From contig CAIIXF020000002.1 of assembly GCA_903813345.2 (NCBI GenBank), positions 16,254,467-16,314,466 of the forward strand: a stretch of DNA of 60,000 nt, read 5' to 3'. This DNA is from Owenia fusiformis. Its lineage: Eukaryota > Annelida > Polychaeta > Sabellida > Oweniidae. The notes beneath the pieces were generated by a model. The model ran no database searches. It was not told the DNA's origin and saw only the letters and a list, made by a program, of their open reading frames with translations. The position numbers were made by a program, and so were the translations under genes. Of the stretch, positions 43,201-53,580 are shown piece after piece (the stretch's first letter is position 1; the number at the start of each line of letters is the position of its first letter).

Positions 43201-46200
43201 GATATAATGTAGAAATGAGGGAGTGGAAGGAATTGATCATTTTGTTTCTAATTTGGCGAATTTGACGAAAATAAGAACTTTTTTTGCAAAAAATTGTGAT
43301 GCACAACTGTCGTTTTTCAAAGCGACGCTAGAGTGGATTACCGCTGACTGTAAATAGCATATTGTTTAGGGCAGTCTGCCTCCTCCCTACTAAAGATAAC
43401 ATGTGTTAATCATTTTTGGTAATTAATTTAAGAATATGATAGTTGGTTTGATCTTTTGAAATAATTCCTCTCCTTGTTAAGTGTTCAAATGGAATATATA
43501 GGGTATCAAAGCATCTTCAGGAGTGATGTCTGTGATGTAACCTCAGTAAAACCTGTCTAATCCAAATGCCACTGGGACTTAGGCCAAAAGTGTTCAGACT
43601 AGCAGGTGTTCACATGGGAGATTTACTTACATGGAAGACTGATAGTCAATGGCAAATTGAAAAACAGAAGTGAATGAAATATAAAGTGTTCACATCAAAA
43701 AATGTTTACATTAGAGAAGTATCAAGGTAGATAGAATATAGCATTATAACTGTAATTTGTAGTAAGACAGGTCTCATTGTAACTGTTATTTGTATTTCCT
43801 AGGAGGCCCCATGGAGTCCATATAAATCCTCTTCAATGTCTGTGTTGGGTGAAATAACTTCAGACAACAGAATAATTACGGACCTCAGGTTAGTCACAAT
43901 ATTCTGTTGATTCAGACATCATTTTACATAAATAAAATTCAGATTTTTGTCATAATCACTACTACCATTGCATTGGAACAAACTTGAACATGAAGCTTAT
44001 TAACATGCAATTTATGCGTTAATGTGCATATTTTAGGTGATATCTGTTACTATGGTAACCTTTAGAATTTATTTATGAGATAATAATCAATTAACAAAGC
44101 AATAATTTGACACATTTAAAAGTGATTTTTTAATCACTTTTAGTTTTTTAAGTAAAAAAAAAAGTGATCGTCATAGGCTTCTAGAAAGCTTGTTGTTTGT
44201 AGTTCTGAATGTCATACAATTTATAAACAGGTACACCATGGTAGTTTTCACTTTTACGGCAACATCTGTATCTGTTACCATGGAGATGTATTATAGAACT
44301 TGAACAGTGGTGTTCAGATAGATATAATTGTTTCAAATGATATTTTATTTTGTAGAAATCAATTAGAATCTCAATCTGTTGAATCAAAACGTCTTCAGGA
44401 GCAACTACTACGCGAAACAGTCCCCTTGCCAAGTTTCACCACTGATGCTTTATTTAGGTCATCACAGAAAAATGTGTCTTTTTCTGATAACAGACATACA
44501 GACATCTTGTAAGTTATTTTATATCATTGTAATAACATCTACATGTACATAAACATATATCAGGGGCGTAGCCAGCTTTCAGTCAGGGGGGGTGCGATCG
44601 CCGAAAATTTTTCAGTTTTTGGTCAGGGGGGGGGGTGCGATTTTGCCATAAGCAACACAAAAAATTAAGATTTCTTTTGAATTTTACAAAAATTGATGCA
44701 ACTTCCTTCAAAATTGAGCTAGAAGCTTCAAATAAAAAGCATTTTAAAGCTCTTTTCTACCTCTATCCAATGGTCATATTTTCAAAGGTTATTGGGGGGG
44801 GGGGGGTGCAATCGCACCCATCGCACCCCCCCTGGCTACGCCCATGTATATATATAAATAAAGTTTATTGTTCTGTATGAATTGCCTCCTCTGTAACCTG
44901 GGTTATCTCAATGCTACACTTTGGTTAATTTTCTGTTTTTTTACATTTAGGGTCATTTAATTTGGCAGATTAAGCCTATGTTCAGTTTCTACTTCATAGA
45001 ACCAGAAAATGTTCTGTATTGACCTATTCATGAGTGTTACAGGTTCCAACTTAATTGATTTCAGACAAAAGTGATGATTTATTTAGCTTACAAATGTATT
45101 TGTATGTACATGTACATTTGATTATGTAATTTACTCAAATCATTTGAAAACAGAGGCTGTTTAGTTGTTAACCCTCTTGTCACCTCAAATCTTTATTTCA
45201 GGCCCCATACTGAAAAGGCCCTTCGTGAATCTCAAAAAGAAGTTGCTGAATTGACTGTCAAAAATACAGAGGTACTTACAATGCATGTTGAGTTAGGACA
45301 AGTTCGCCCTTAGGAAAAAAACAACCATTTTTCCGAATTTCAACCGTTAAAATCCATTGCGCAACCATTACAAATCATTGCATAACCATTGCTGCAACCA
45401 ATTGAAATGGTTTCCAACCATTACATTGCAACCATTAAAATTTGGTTGAAAACTTTGGTTGCATATCATTGAAATTATGGAATCATTTGCAACCATTACA
45501 AACCATTGATTGTTTAAGTTGCATTTTACCAAATGGTTGCAATTAACTATTTTCAACCATATTGTGGAAATTATTTGTTTAAGAATGAGACAATTTGAAA
45601 CATGAAGAACATACAAGTAAATTGAATGCATTATTATGTTTCAAAATACAGTAGTTCATGTTTATGGGCATATTATTTCTAATTAATTGAAGAGAATAAG
45701 GTTTATTCATTTTTGGCACTGGATATGACTTCAAGTACATTCTCATTGGCATATTATTTCTATAAAGAATAAGGTTTATTCATTTTTGGTACTGAATATT
45801 ACTTCAAGTTCATGTTCATAGAGATAGTATTTCTATTTTATTGAAAAGAATCAAGTGTATTCATTTTTGGCCCTGGTCATTCTTGTAGTTTATTTGGAAA
45901 TTCCTCCTTGATTCATTCAGTTTTACTGAACAATACAACAAAACGTTCTGTGGAAATTTTCTGTTTTTCTCCTGTCTCAACAAAAAAATGTTTCTGACTA
46001 AAAGTACATACATACATATTATGAAACATCAAAGATTGTATTTCCTGCCTCTTATTTATGATTTGGATTAAGCTAGTGCCAAAATAACTGCTTCTTCAAT
46101 ATCAAAGAAGTCTTATTACAACAATTAAGTAGATTAAACTGAAAATGTTTCCAAAACATGATTTTGAAACATCAACATCCTTGTATTTATGCTTTGGATT

Positions 46201-49200
46201 AGGCAAGAGCCGGATTGATTGTCTTTTCTTCAATATCATTTACAAATCAAAAAATATTAATTACTAATTGGATTAAACATTAATCATAATGACTGAAAGG
46301 GAAATATCTTAAACACTTGAATAGATGATAATTTCCTTTTACTAGACATGTTTTTATGCCTATGAGCATGAACTTGAAGTTGGATATGTCTCAAAATTGT
46401 ATTATGAACTTAAGTTAACTATCGCTAGAAAAAAGAGAATTCATCAAGACCATAGCTGGCTTCAAAAATCTTAATGTGAATCTCATCTAATTTACTATGA
46501 TTGTGTCATTATTATGGTAGGGGGAATTCAAAAATAAATTATTCAGACAAAAATAATTCTTAAAAAAAGAATTGATTTGTAATCATTTTGTTAAACTATC
46601 AAAACAGAACTTTATCTAATTGGCTGTTCAAGGGTTATAATTAGCATTTCAATGGTTATAATTAGCTTTTCAATGGTTATAATTAGCATTTCAACCGTTG
46701 CCGCTCTGTCTGTGCAACTGTTGCTGCTCTGTCTTTGTACCTTATCTGAATTCAATAATGTGAAATCTTAATTTGTATTTCTACAATTTTCTTAATGAAA
46801 ATAAGCCAGCAAAATTAAACAATATTGAATTGAAACAAAAAAGAATCCTTATTTTCTTACAAGATTTCTGCATTTTTCATTCTCCTTAAAAACGATACCT
46901 GATAAGTGATTGCAATAGTCATAGTAATAAGTGTTTAAAATCCTAGGGATTAGATTAAATGATATTTACAAATAAGTGAATGTTTTTTGTTGTTCTGGAA
47001 GTGACGTCAGACTTGTCATTGAGAACAAGATCCGAGACACACAAAGTCCAAAAAAAAATTCTTTAATGAGAGAAGAGTGTGATAGACTGCAGACTACAGA
47101 CATGCTTACTTAAAAAAAACATACTAATAATATCAACATAGCCATAGCCCAACATTATTTCAAATTCATGCAGTTTTTCACCATATTGAGGACCTTTCAA
47201 GTGATTTTGGCCAATTTTTGGCCATAGTTATAAAATATGAATCCCCTTGTAAATTTGTCAAAAGTGCAAAAGCTGGCTACAGGTCTGCCCATGAGCATTC
47301 ATTTTGAGGATTAATGGTTGCAATAGTTGGAGTTCCCAATCAATGGTTGCAATCAATTGTAACTGTTAATTTCAATGGGTAATGGTTTTGCAATGGTTTC
47401 TCAAAAATGGTTGCGTAACCATTACAACTTTATGTAAAAAGGGTTGAAAAGATTGGGTGAAGTAATGGTTGCGCAATGGTTTTGAATGGTTGATATAATG
47501 ATTTTTCCTTTGATCTTCAAGGTTGAAATGATGGTTACATGATATGCAATGAAACCATTGAATTTCGGAAAAAATGGTTTTTTTTTTTTATAAGGGTGAG
47601 ATTGATAAAGTGCTACAAGAAACATATGATATTTAGGAAGTCTGATGGAAAAGATTGCTTCAGATTTCCGTATTAAAGCTCCAGTTTTAGCAGAAAATAT
47701 GAAGGCATCCCTAAAAACATATTTATTAAACTCATTGGCACAGTCAAACTTCCTACCTCCCCAAAATTAAATAATCCTTGTGTATTTTTATTTCAGCTTG
47801 CAAGACTAAGTGAAGAACAAAAGCAAAACTTTAGGAAAGCTATTGAGGATTTAAAGAGTAAACTGCATGATGCAGTAGTTGGCAGAGATTCAGTAATAAA
47901 ACTCAGGTAAACATGCTTTATTACTGTAGTTGGTTTCATTTTACTATTAACCTCAACTGCATTCAAAGTTGTGTTTTTTATGTCACCACCAGAAGTGGTG
48001 ACATATTTTATAGCCTCCAACTTTTTTCTGGATGGTGTTTGGGGTTTGGCGTCTGTAACAAATTCTTACAACTTCAGAACTTACAATATCTGGTGGTGAC
48101 ATTTTGTAATGTTAATGCCTTGTGTAAACCTAACAAAGGAGTTTCTGAAAATGATTTTGAATGAATTTTTGGCCAGGGGGGGGGGGGTTCGCTCGAACCC
48201 ATCAAACCCCCCCTGTCTACGGGCCTGTACCATGTGCATGTTTTGCTGTTTTCCAGGGAAAAGGAATCTGCCAACCAGGACATTCTTATACAGAAACTAC
48301 AAACTACGCTACATCAACTTCAAGAGGCTAATGCAATACAGGAAGAGGTAGTTTGACTTACTTAACATTTGCATATTGTGCCATCATTTTAGGGTTACAT
48401 TGATGCCATGTCCCAATTTTACTCTGTTAGGAAGATATTATACGTTTAAAGGGATCAGTCAAAGTGATATACCATATTATCTCTATTAAACGCACAGTGC
48501 GCTTAGCAAATTCCCGTAGGGAATTCTAAAAAATTATGATGGTGGGCGATAATGGGTGAAAATTTACTTCTATACCTTAAATCGATCAAATATAGTAGAT
48601 ACATGTATGTGCATTTATTAGAAAGAATATGCTATATGTTATGTTTTTACCTTGAATTGTGAGCTCCTAGACGACAAATTTAGTATATAAATACACTATT
48701 GTGTGTTATTTACACGAACACCTGAAGAAATTTTTTACGTTGCATGATGGGAAATCGTGACGTCATGAATCATGATGCATTATTTTAACGAACTGTGAAA
48801 ATACTCTATTATCGCCCACAATGTCAGATCTCAATATTATCGGGACAGGACTTTCTAACCTGGGACAAAATGTCGGGTGTGCGTTTATTAGAGAGTGTGC
48901 GTTTAATAGAGATAATACGGTACGTACATGTAACTTTTGGATTAAGAAACATGTTTTAAGGTTTCTTAATTCAAAATGCCTATCAAAGTAAGAGTTTAGA
49001 TAATTTGACTTGGACTAAAAGGTCATGTACATGTAGGTTCAGGCTGTTTAATGTTTTAGGAAAAATGATATGACCCAAACATAAGAAAATGAAATCTTTA
49101 GAGATATTGCTTTTGCTAATAATCATTTTTCATTCATAATTATTTAATGTACATACATATATAATTTTTATTTTGTCAGACTTTACTCGACATGAACACT

Positions 49201-52111
49201 AGGATGGATGTTACGCAAAAAGAACACTACAAATTAGAAACAATGTTTGACCAAATAAGAACATTTCTACGCAGTATAGAGTCAAAGAGAGGACGTCCAT
49301 ATTTTGAAAATGAACCCATTGATGGTCAAGGCTCCTCAATGGTATTACATATACTTGAGAGGTGTATACATGAGTTTGAGGGAGACCTGGATACAAACAG
49401 AGCGAAAATAAATCAGGTAATAAATCTGTTGCTGAGCTTTACTGGGCAAATTGTATACTTTTACTCTCATTGAAGGTTTCGGTATTGACGAAGACACAAG
49501 GTTGAGGGAAACCTTTTCATCTGAGTGTTGACTTCAGACCAATGGTTGAGGTCAATAGTGAAATGGGTGTTTATTGCATGTTGAAAGTACTGAATACAAT
49601 ACCAGTTTGCTTAATTGATGAAGCATCATTAATTCTGTTGTGATCCAAATAAAACAGTTGACGATTCTCAACAGGTAGTGATGCATACTGTATCCCTACT
49701 TTAAATCTTTCGCTACATTTTCCATTCGTTTGATTTTGCATCTTAAAAGAGAGCTTAATGTTTCTTTTAATTAACTTCTGCTCTCAAAGTGACCTCTCTC
49801 AGTTGAGTGCTTAGACTTTTAGGTTGACTTCATTTTAAAATGTCTCATATAAAATTGTTTCATGGTTGCCGATGAAAAATGACAACTATATGCTTTAAAA
49901 TGTTTTATGTTTAAATTTTTTTTGTGTCACCACCACAAGTGGTGACATATTGTTTCCACTTTTTTTGTGGATGGCATTCAGTGGTTGACGGTCGACATCT
50001 GTTACAAATGGCATGTAGTGACATTTTGCATGTTAATGCCTCGTTTTCTTTACAAGAAATATATGAAATATCCTCGTAAAGTGATTACCTCAAGTATCGG
50101 AGACAATATTTATTTTACGCAAGGTTACTCACAGTTTATAATTTTGTACCTGTTAAAGGTTGATTTTCATGATACTTTACCAATATTTTAGATGGAGAAG
50201 GACTATGAAGATATGTCTGATAGGTCTAGACTGAAACACGAGGAGCTCATCACTGAGTATGGTTCAAAGTAAGTATGATCATTGTATGTTTGAAAGGTCT
50301 AGGCTTGTTTAATCCAAGGTTGATAATGATTTGTCCCTGTAATACTATTTTCTGTGACTAATTGATTTAAGTTTAATCCTGTTGATATGTTAAAACACAA
50401 ATTTCTGAGATCAAATTCAATAATGATTCTATGGCTTTGTTGTAGTATTGCCAGGATGGAAGCTGAGCACAATATTGAGATTACTAAAGTCAGGGAGAAA
50501 CTTATCTATGCAAGGAAACAGGTCTCTGACTACGAAGCAGAAATTGTTTTGATAAAGTGAGAATTTCTTTTGTACTTGTATTTAAAATTTCATCTTGGTT
50601 TAAATCACTTATATCCTTGCAATATAGCATGTGAGAACTATATTCAAATTTATGTAAACCTTAGTGATAACAACTAAAAAGTGTTTGTACATGTATGTGT
50701 GCTTATTGGAATCTCTAAATATCTTACTCTCTAAATTTCAATTTGAAAACTGCACTCACTGCACTCATTAGAGAGAATATGGTATATTTAATTTCTGACA
50801 ATTGAGCATATATTGTGTTCTATTTCAGGCTCAATTTCCGACAATTGAGCATATATTGTGTTCTATTTCAGGCTCAATTTCAGACAATTGAGCATATATT
50901 GTGTTCTATTTCAGGCTCAATTTTCAACAATTGAGCATATATTGTGTTCTATTTCAGGCTAAATTTCCAACAATTGAGCATATATTGTGTTCTATTTCAG
51001 GATCAATTTTCGACAATTGAGCAAATGTTGTGTTCTATTTCAGGCTCAATTTTCGACAATTGAGCAAATGTTGTGTTCTATTTCAGGCTCAATTTCCGAC
51101 AATCGAGCATATATTGTGTTCTATTTCAGGCTCAATTTCTGACAATTGAGCATATATTGTGTTCTATTTCAGGCTAAATAACCAGCAATTGAGCAAATGT
51201 TGTATTCCATTTCAGGCTAAATAACCGACAATTGAGCAACTGTTGCGTTCTATTTCAGGCGCAATTTCTGACAATTGAGCAAATGTTGTGTTCTATTTCA
51301 GGCTCAATTTCTGACAATTGAGCAAATGTTGTGTTCTATTTCAGGCAATTGAGCATATATTGTGTTCTATTTCAGGCTCAATTTCTGACAATTGAGCAAA
51401 TGTTGTGTTCAATTTCAGGCTCAATTTTCAACAATTGAGCAAATGTTGTTTTCTATTTCAGGCTCAATTTCTGACAATCGAGCATATATTGTGTTCTATT
51501 TCAGGCTCAATTTCTGACAATTGAGCATATATTGTGTTCTATTTCAGGCTAAATAACTGGCAATTGAGCAAATGTTGTGTTCTATTTCAGGCTAAATAAC
51601 GGACAATTGAGCAAATGTTGTGTTCTATTTTAGGCTCAATTTCCAACAATTGAGCAAATGTTGTGTTCTATTTCAGGCAATTGAGCATATATTGTGTTCT
51701 ATTGCAGGCTCAATTTCTGACAATTGAGCAAATGTTGTGTTCTATTTCAGGCTCAATTTTCAACAATTGAGCAAATGTTGTTTTCTATTTCAGGCTCAAT
51801 TTCCAACAATTGAGCAAATGTTGTGTTCTATTTCAGGCAATTGAGCACATATTCTGTTCTATTTCAGGCTCAATTTCTGACAATTGAGCAAATGTTGTGT
51901 TCTATTTCAGGCTCAATTTTCGACAAATGAGCAAATGTTGTGTTCTATTTCAGGCTAAATAACTGACAATTGAGCATATATTGTGTTTAATTTCAGAGAC
52001 AAGCATTCACAACAAGTGAACATGAAGGATGAAAACATAAAGGAACTTGAAGCAAGAATTCAACATGTGAGAGAAGAACTAGCCCAACAAGAACAACAAT
52101 GGAAGTTAAAG
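40215..52111 (+). CDS. CCDC158: CCDC158-like coiled-coil protein, exons 1–11 (N-terminal 410 codons)
   Basis: Eleven coding exons join in one frame with GT–AG introns: 40215–40353, 40759–40799, 43803–43888, 44356–44508, 45202–45271, 47797–47906, 48257–48347, 49180–49416, 50192–50268, 50446–50556 and 51997–52111 (1230 nt). Start ATG at 40215 (context CAAAATGA). The N-terminus is polar (MTSTQLARNRLGKSSQDF). From about residue 140 on the chain is rich in E, K, Q, L and R with heptad-like spacing, for example RKAIEDLKSKLHDAV, ILIQKLQTTLHQLQEAN and VREKLIYARKQVSDYEAEI. Order and spacing of these blocks resemble the first coiled-coil part of vertebrate CCDC158, including the RESQSQ.D-like and EIR..L segments; this match is from memory, not a search. 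The human protein is over 1100 aa, so the 3' part must lie beyond the visible exons. Role in the cell is poorly known. No stop codon is reached. Confidence 0.78.
42744..43350. mobile_element. 607-bp TIR element with 5-bp target duplication, intron 2
   Basis: CAGTCAGTGGTAATCCACTC at the left and GAGTGGATTACCGCTGACTG at the right, flanked by TAAAT (42739–42743 and 43351–43355). Sub-terminal GTGTCGC / GCGACGC motifs are on both sides. A perfect-order 48-bp tandem duplication (TCATCTTTTAGGATGTTACG from 42951 and 42999) lies inside. No transposase. A 5-bp duplication with CAGTC-type ends does not settle the superfamily. Confidence 0.85.
43544..43785. repeat. Possible pogo-like MITE in intron 2, 17 bp before exon 3
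   Basis: Starts CAGTAAAACCTGTCTAA and ends with a loosely inverse AGACAGGTCTC...AACTG. The interior has GTGTTCAGACTAGCAGGTGT and AAAGTGTTCACATC, shared with 31040–31200. CAGT ends suggest pogo/Tigger but the two ends differ by an indel. Confidence 0.45.
44561..44845. mobile_element. G/C-run MITE with CAGGGGCGTAGCCAG ends, intron 4
   Basis: CAGGGGCGTAGCCAG at the left matches CTGGCTACGCCCATG at the right in inverted order. Inner GGGGGGTGCGAT / ATCGCACCCCCC pairs occur. The flanks are TA-rich (TATAT on both sides), so the target duplication is ambiguous. It is non-coding. A related partial copy is at 48165–48232. Confidence 0.8.
45307..47596. mobile_element. 2.3-kb foldback element rich in AACCATT/AATGGTT, intron 5
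   Basis: The ends CCCTTAGGAAAAAAACAACC and TGGTTTTTTTTTTTATAAGGG are inverted. Next inside, TTTCCGAATTTCAA pairs with TTGAATTTCGGAAA. Each ~250–300-bp arm is packed with AACCATT (left) or AATGGTT (right), often as GCAACCATT. The 1.7-kb middle is AT-rich, with three ~90-bp direct repeats near 45655–45860 (AATAAGGTTTATTCATTTTT). There is no ORF of note. No target duplication is clear at the CCCTTA/TAAGGG ends. Confidence 0.75.
47980..48102. repeat. GTCACCACC repeat family, copy 1 (intron 6)
   Basis: Begins ATGTCACCACCAGAAGTGGT, a hairpin followed by GACATATTTTATAG. It ends TGGTGGTGACATTTTG, inverse to the start, followed by AATGTTAATGCC. Shares GGATGGTGTTTGG-type and CTGTAACAAATTCTTA blocks with the copies at 49924 and 52403. 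Confidence 0.7.
48165..48232. repeat. Partial copy of the G/C-run MITE (intron 6)
   Basis: GGCCAGGGGGGG..., then TTCGCTCGAACCCATC, CCCCCCCTGTCTACGGGCCTG. It resembles the right end of 44561–44845 with substitutions. The element ends 24 bp before exon 7. Confidence 0.55.
48472..48920. mobile_element. 449-bp MITE, TA target duplication (Tc1/mariner-like), intron 7
   Basis: CCATATTATCTCTATTAAAC at the left and GTTTAATAGAGATAATACGG at the right, flanked by TA (48470–48471 and 48921–48922). The arms also share GGGCGATAAT / ATTATCGCCC. The right end has a tandem partial copy of its own TIR (GTGTGCGTTTATTAGAGAG, then GTGTGCGTTTAATAGAG). A decayed half-copy of the end may lie at 50765–50790. No ORF. 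Confidence 0.85.
49924..50045. repeat. GTCACCACC repeat family, copy 2 (intron 8)
   Basis: TGTCACCACCACAAGTGGTG hairpin, then GACATATTG, TTTTTTTGTGGATGG, and the end TAGTGACATTTTGCATG with TTAATGCC. The right end is more eroded than in copy 1. Confidence 0.7.
50791..51996 (+). repeat. Intronic array of duplicated 3' splice sites, ~43-bp unit, 28 copies plus the true one
   Basis: Last part of intron 10 of the CCDC158-like gene. The unit is GCTCAATTTCTGACAATTGA, then GCATATATTG and TGTTCTATTTCAG. Each unit has a CTGAC branch-point-like motif, a T-rich tract and YAG, and GCTCAATT/AATTGAGC can form an 8-bp hairpin with a 6-base loop. I count 28 AG junctions (first at 50827–50828, last near 51952) before the real acceptor ending at 51996 (TTTAATTTCAG, then AGACAAGC). 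Variants: CAAATGTTG for CATATATTG, GCTAAATAAC for GCTCAATTTC, and three shortened units (AGGCAATTGAGCATAT near 51343, 51675 and 51837). Only one or two units have altered AG contexts (TTTTAG near 51632, ATTGCAG near 51705). Confidence 0.95.
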
Positions 52112-52402
52112 GTAATGTTCCAAATAATTTGATAATGTGCTCTAACACTGGAATAGATATAAGCCTGTTGATTGGTTGATCATGATGAGGTGTCAGAGCA
52201 ATAACATAATACAATAGAGTACATTTTCACTTTTGACTTTGCAGCTCTATAGAGCACCTTGTAAAGAATGTAAATGCAAAAGGACAATTGAAAAGTAGGG
52301 CCTTATGATTTGTTATGTTCCAGTCTGAGTTCAGGGTTCATGTTACATAAATTAAACCTACTAGTCAAGAAGGTTGTGTCACTTTTGTCCATACAACTCA
52401 TT

Positions 52403-52754
52403 ATGTCACCACCAAAAAGTGGTGACATATTGTTATGGTCTCCATTTTTTTGTGGCGGCAGTTGGCGAACAGCGGTTGGCATCTGTAACAAATTCTTAAA
52501 ACTTCCAATAACTTAATAAATAATGTTAAGACTGACTTCAGTTCTTTTTCAAAATCATCTACAAGTTTTCAGAAGTTCAAATCTGACTTTAGATTTTAGA
52601 TTTGACCTTCAATGACCTTCTCAGGTTCAAAAAAGTATTTTTTCATCTTGCTTCAAATTAACAATTTTTTTCAAAATCATCTACAAGTTCTCAGAAATTC
52701 AAATCTTAGTACAGATTGAACTAATAATATTGTGAGCAACTGGGTGGTGACATT
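52403..52754. repeat. GTCACCACC repeat family, copy 3 (intron 11)
   Basis: ATGTCACCACCAAAAAGTGG hairpin and CATATTGTTATGG at the left. GGGTGGTGACATTTGGTCAT and AAATGCCTTG are at the right, joining directly to the first unit of the 96-bp array. It is longer than copies 1 and 2 because the middle holds a local repeat (TTTTTCAAAATCATCTACAAG occurs near 52544 and 52670). Confidence 0.7.
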
Positions 52755-52773
52755 TGGTCATGTAAATGCCTTG

Positions 52774-53580
52774 TTTCTTTCTACTTTTGTCTACATCAGA
52801 ATAAGTGTCAAACCACATATTAGTATAGGAAACATTATAGCCTCATACACTTTCTGTCACTTTTGTCCATACAACATATTTCTTTCTACTTTAGTTTACA
52901 TCAGAATGAGTGTCAAACCACATAGGAAACATTAGGCCTCATAGACTTTCTGTCACTTTTGTCCATACAACATATTTCTTTCTACTTTAGTCTACATCAG
53001 AATGAGTGGAAACCACATAAGAAACATTAGGTCTCATAGACTTTCTGTCACTTTTGTCAATACAACTTATTTCTTTCTACTTTAGTCTACATCAGAATGA
53101 GTGTCAAACCACATAAGAAACATTAGGCCTCATAGACTTTCTGTCACCTTTGTCCATACAACTCATTTCTTTCTACTTTTGAGTCTACTTCAATGTGTCA
53201 AACCACTTAAGAAACATTAGGCCTCATAGACTTTCTGTCACTTTTGGCCATACAACTCATTTCTTTCTACTTTAGTCTACATCAGAATGAGTGTCAAACC
53301 ATATAGGAAACATTAGGCCTCATAGACTTTCTGTCACTTTTGTCCATACAACTCATTTCTTTCTACTTTAGTCTACACCAGAATGAGTGTCAAACCACAT
53401 AGGAAACATTTAGGCCTCATAGACTTTCTGTCTCTTTTGTCCGTACAACTTATTTCTTTCTACTCTAGTCTACATCAGAATGAGTGTCAAACCACATAGG
53501 AAACATTTAGGCCTCATTGACTTTCTGTCACTTTTGTCCATACAACTCATTTCCTTTTACTTTAGTCTACATCAGAATGC
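52774..53580. repeat. 96-bp tandem repeat, about 9 copies
   Basis: The unit starts TTTCTTTCTACTTTAGTCTA, then CATCAGAATGAGTGTCAAAC, CATTAGGCCTCATAGACTTT and CTGTCACTTTTGTCCATAC. Starts are near 52774, 52879, 52975, 53070, 53166, 53260, 53356, 53453 and 53549. The last unit breaks at CATCAGAATG and runs into the minus-strand ORF at 53567. The TTTCTACTTTAG segment also looks like a 3' splice site on the plus strand. Confidence 0.92.

Noticed and set aside
44181-44512. Overlapping ORFs on both strands around CCDC158-like exon 4
   Set aside because: Only the plus-strand segment 44356–44508 has matching splice sites and phase; the rest is intron or antisense.
50791-51996. Recursive-splicing (ratchet) sites in the array
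   Set aside because: Ratchet points need AG followed by GT; here the units read AG followed by GC, so they are acceptor decoys only.
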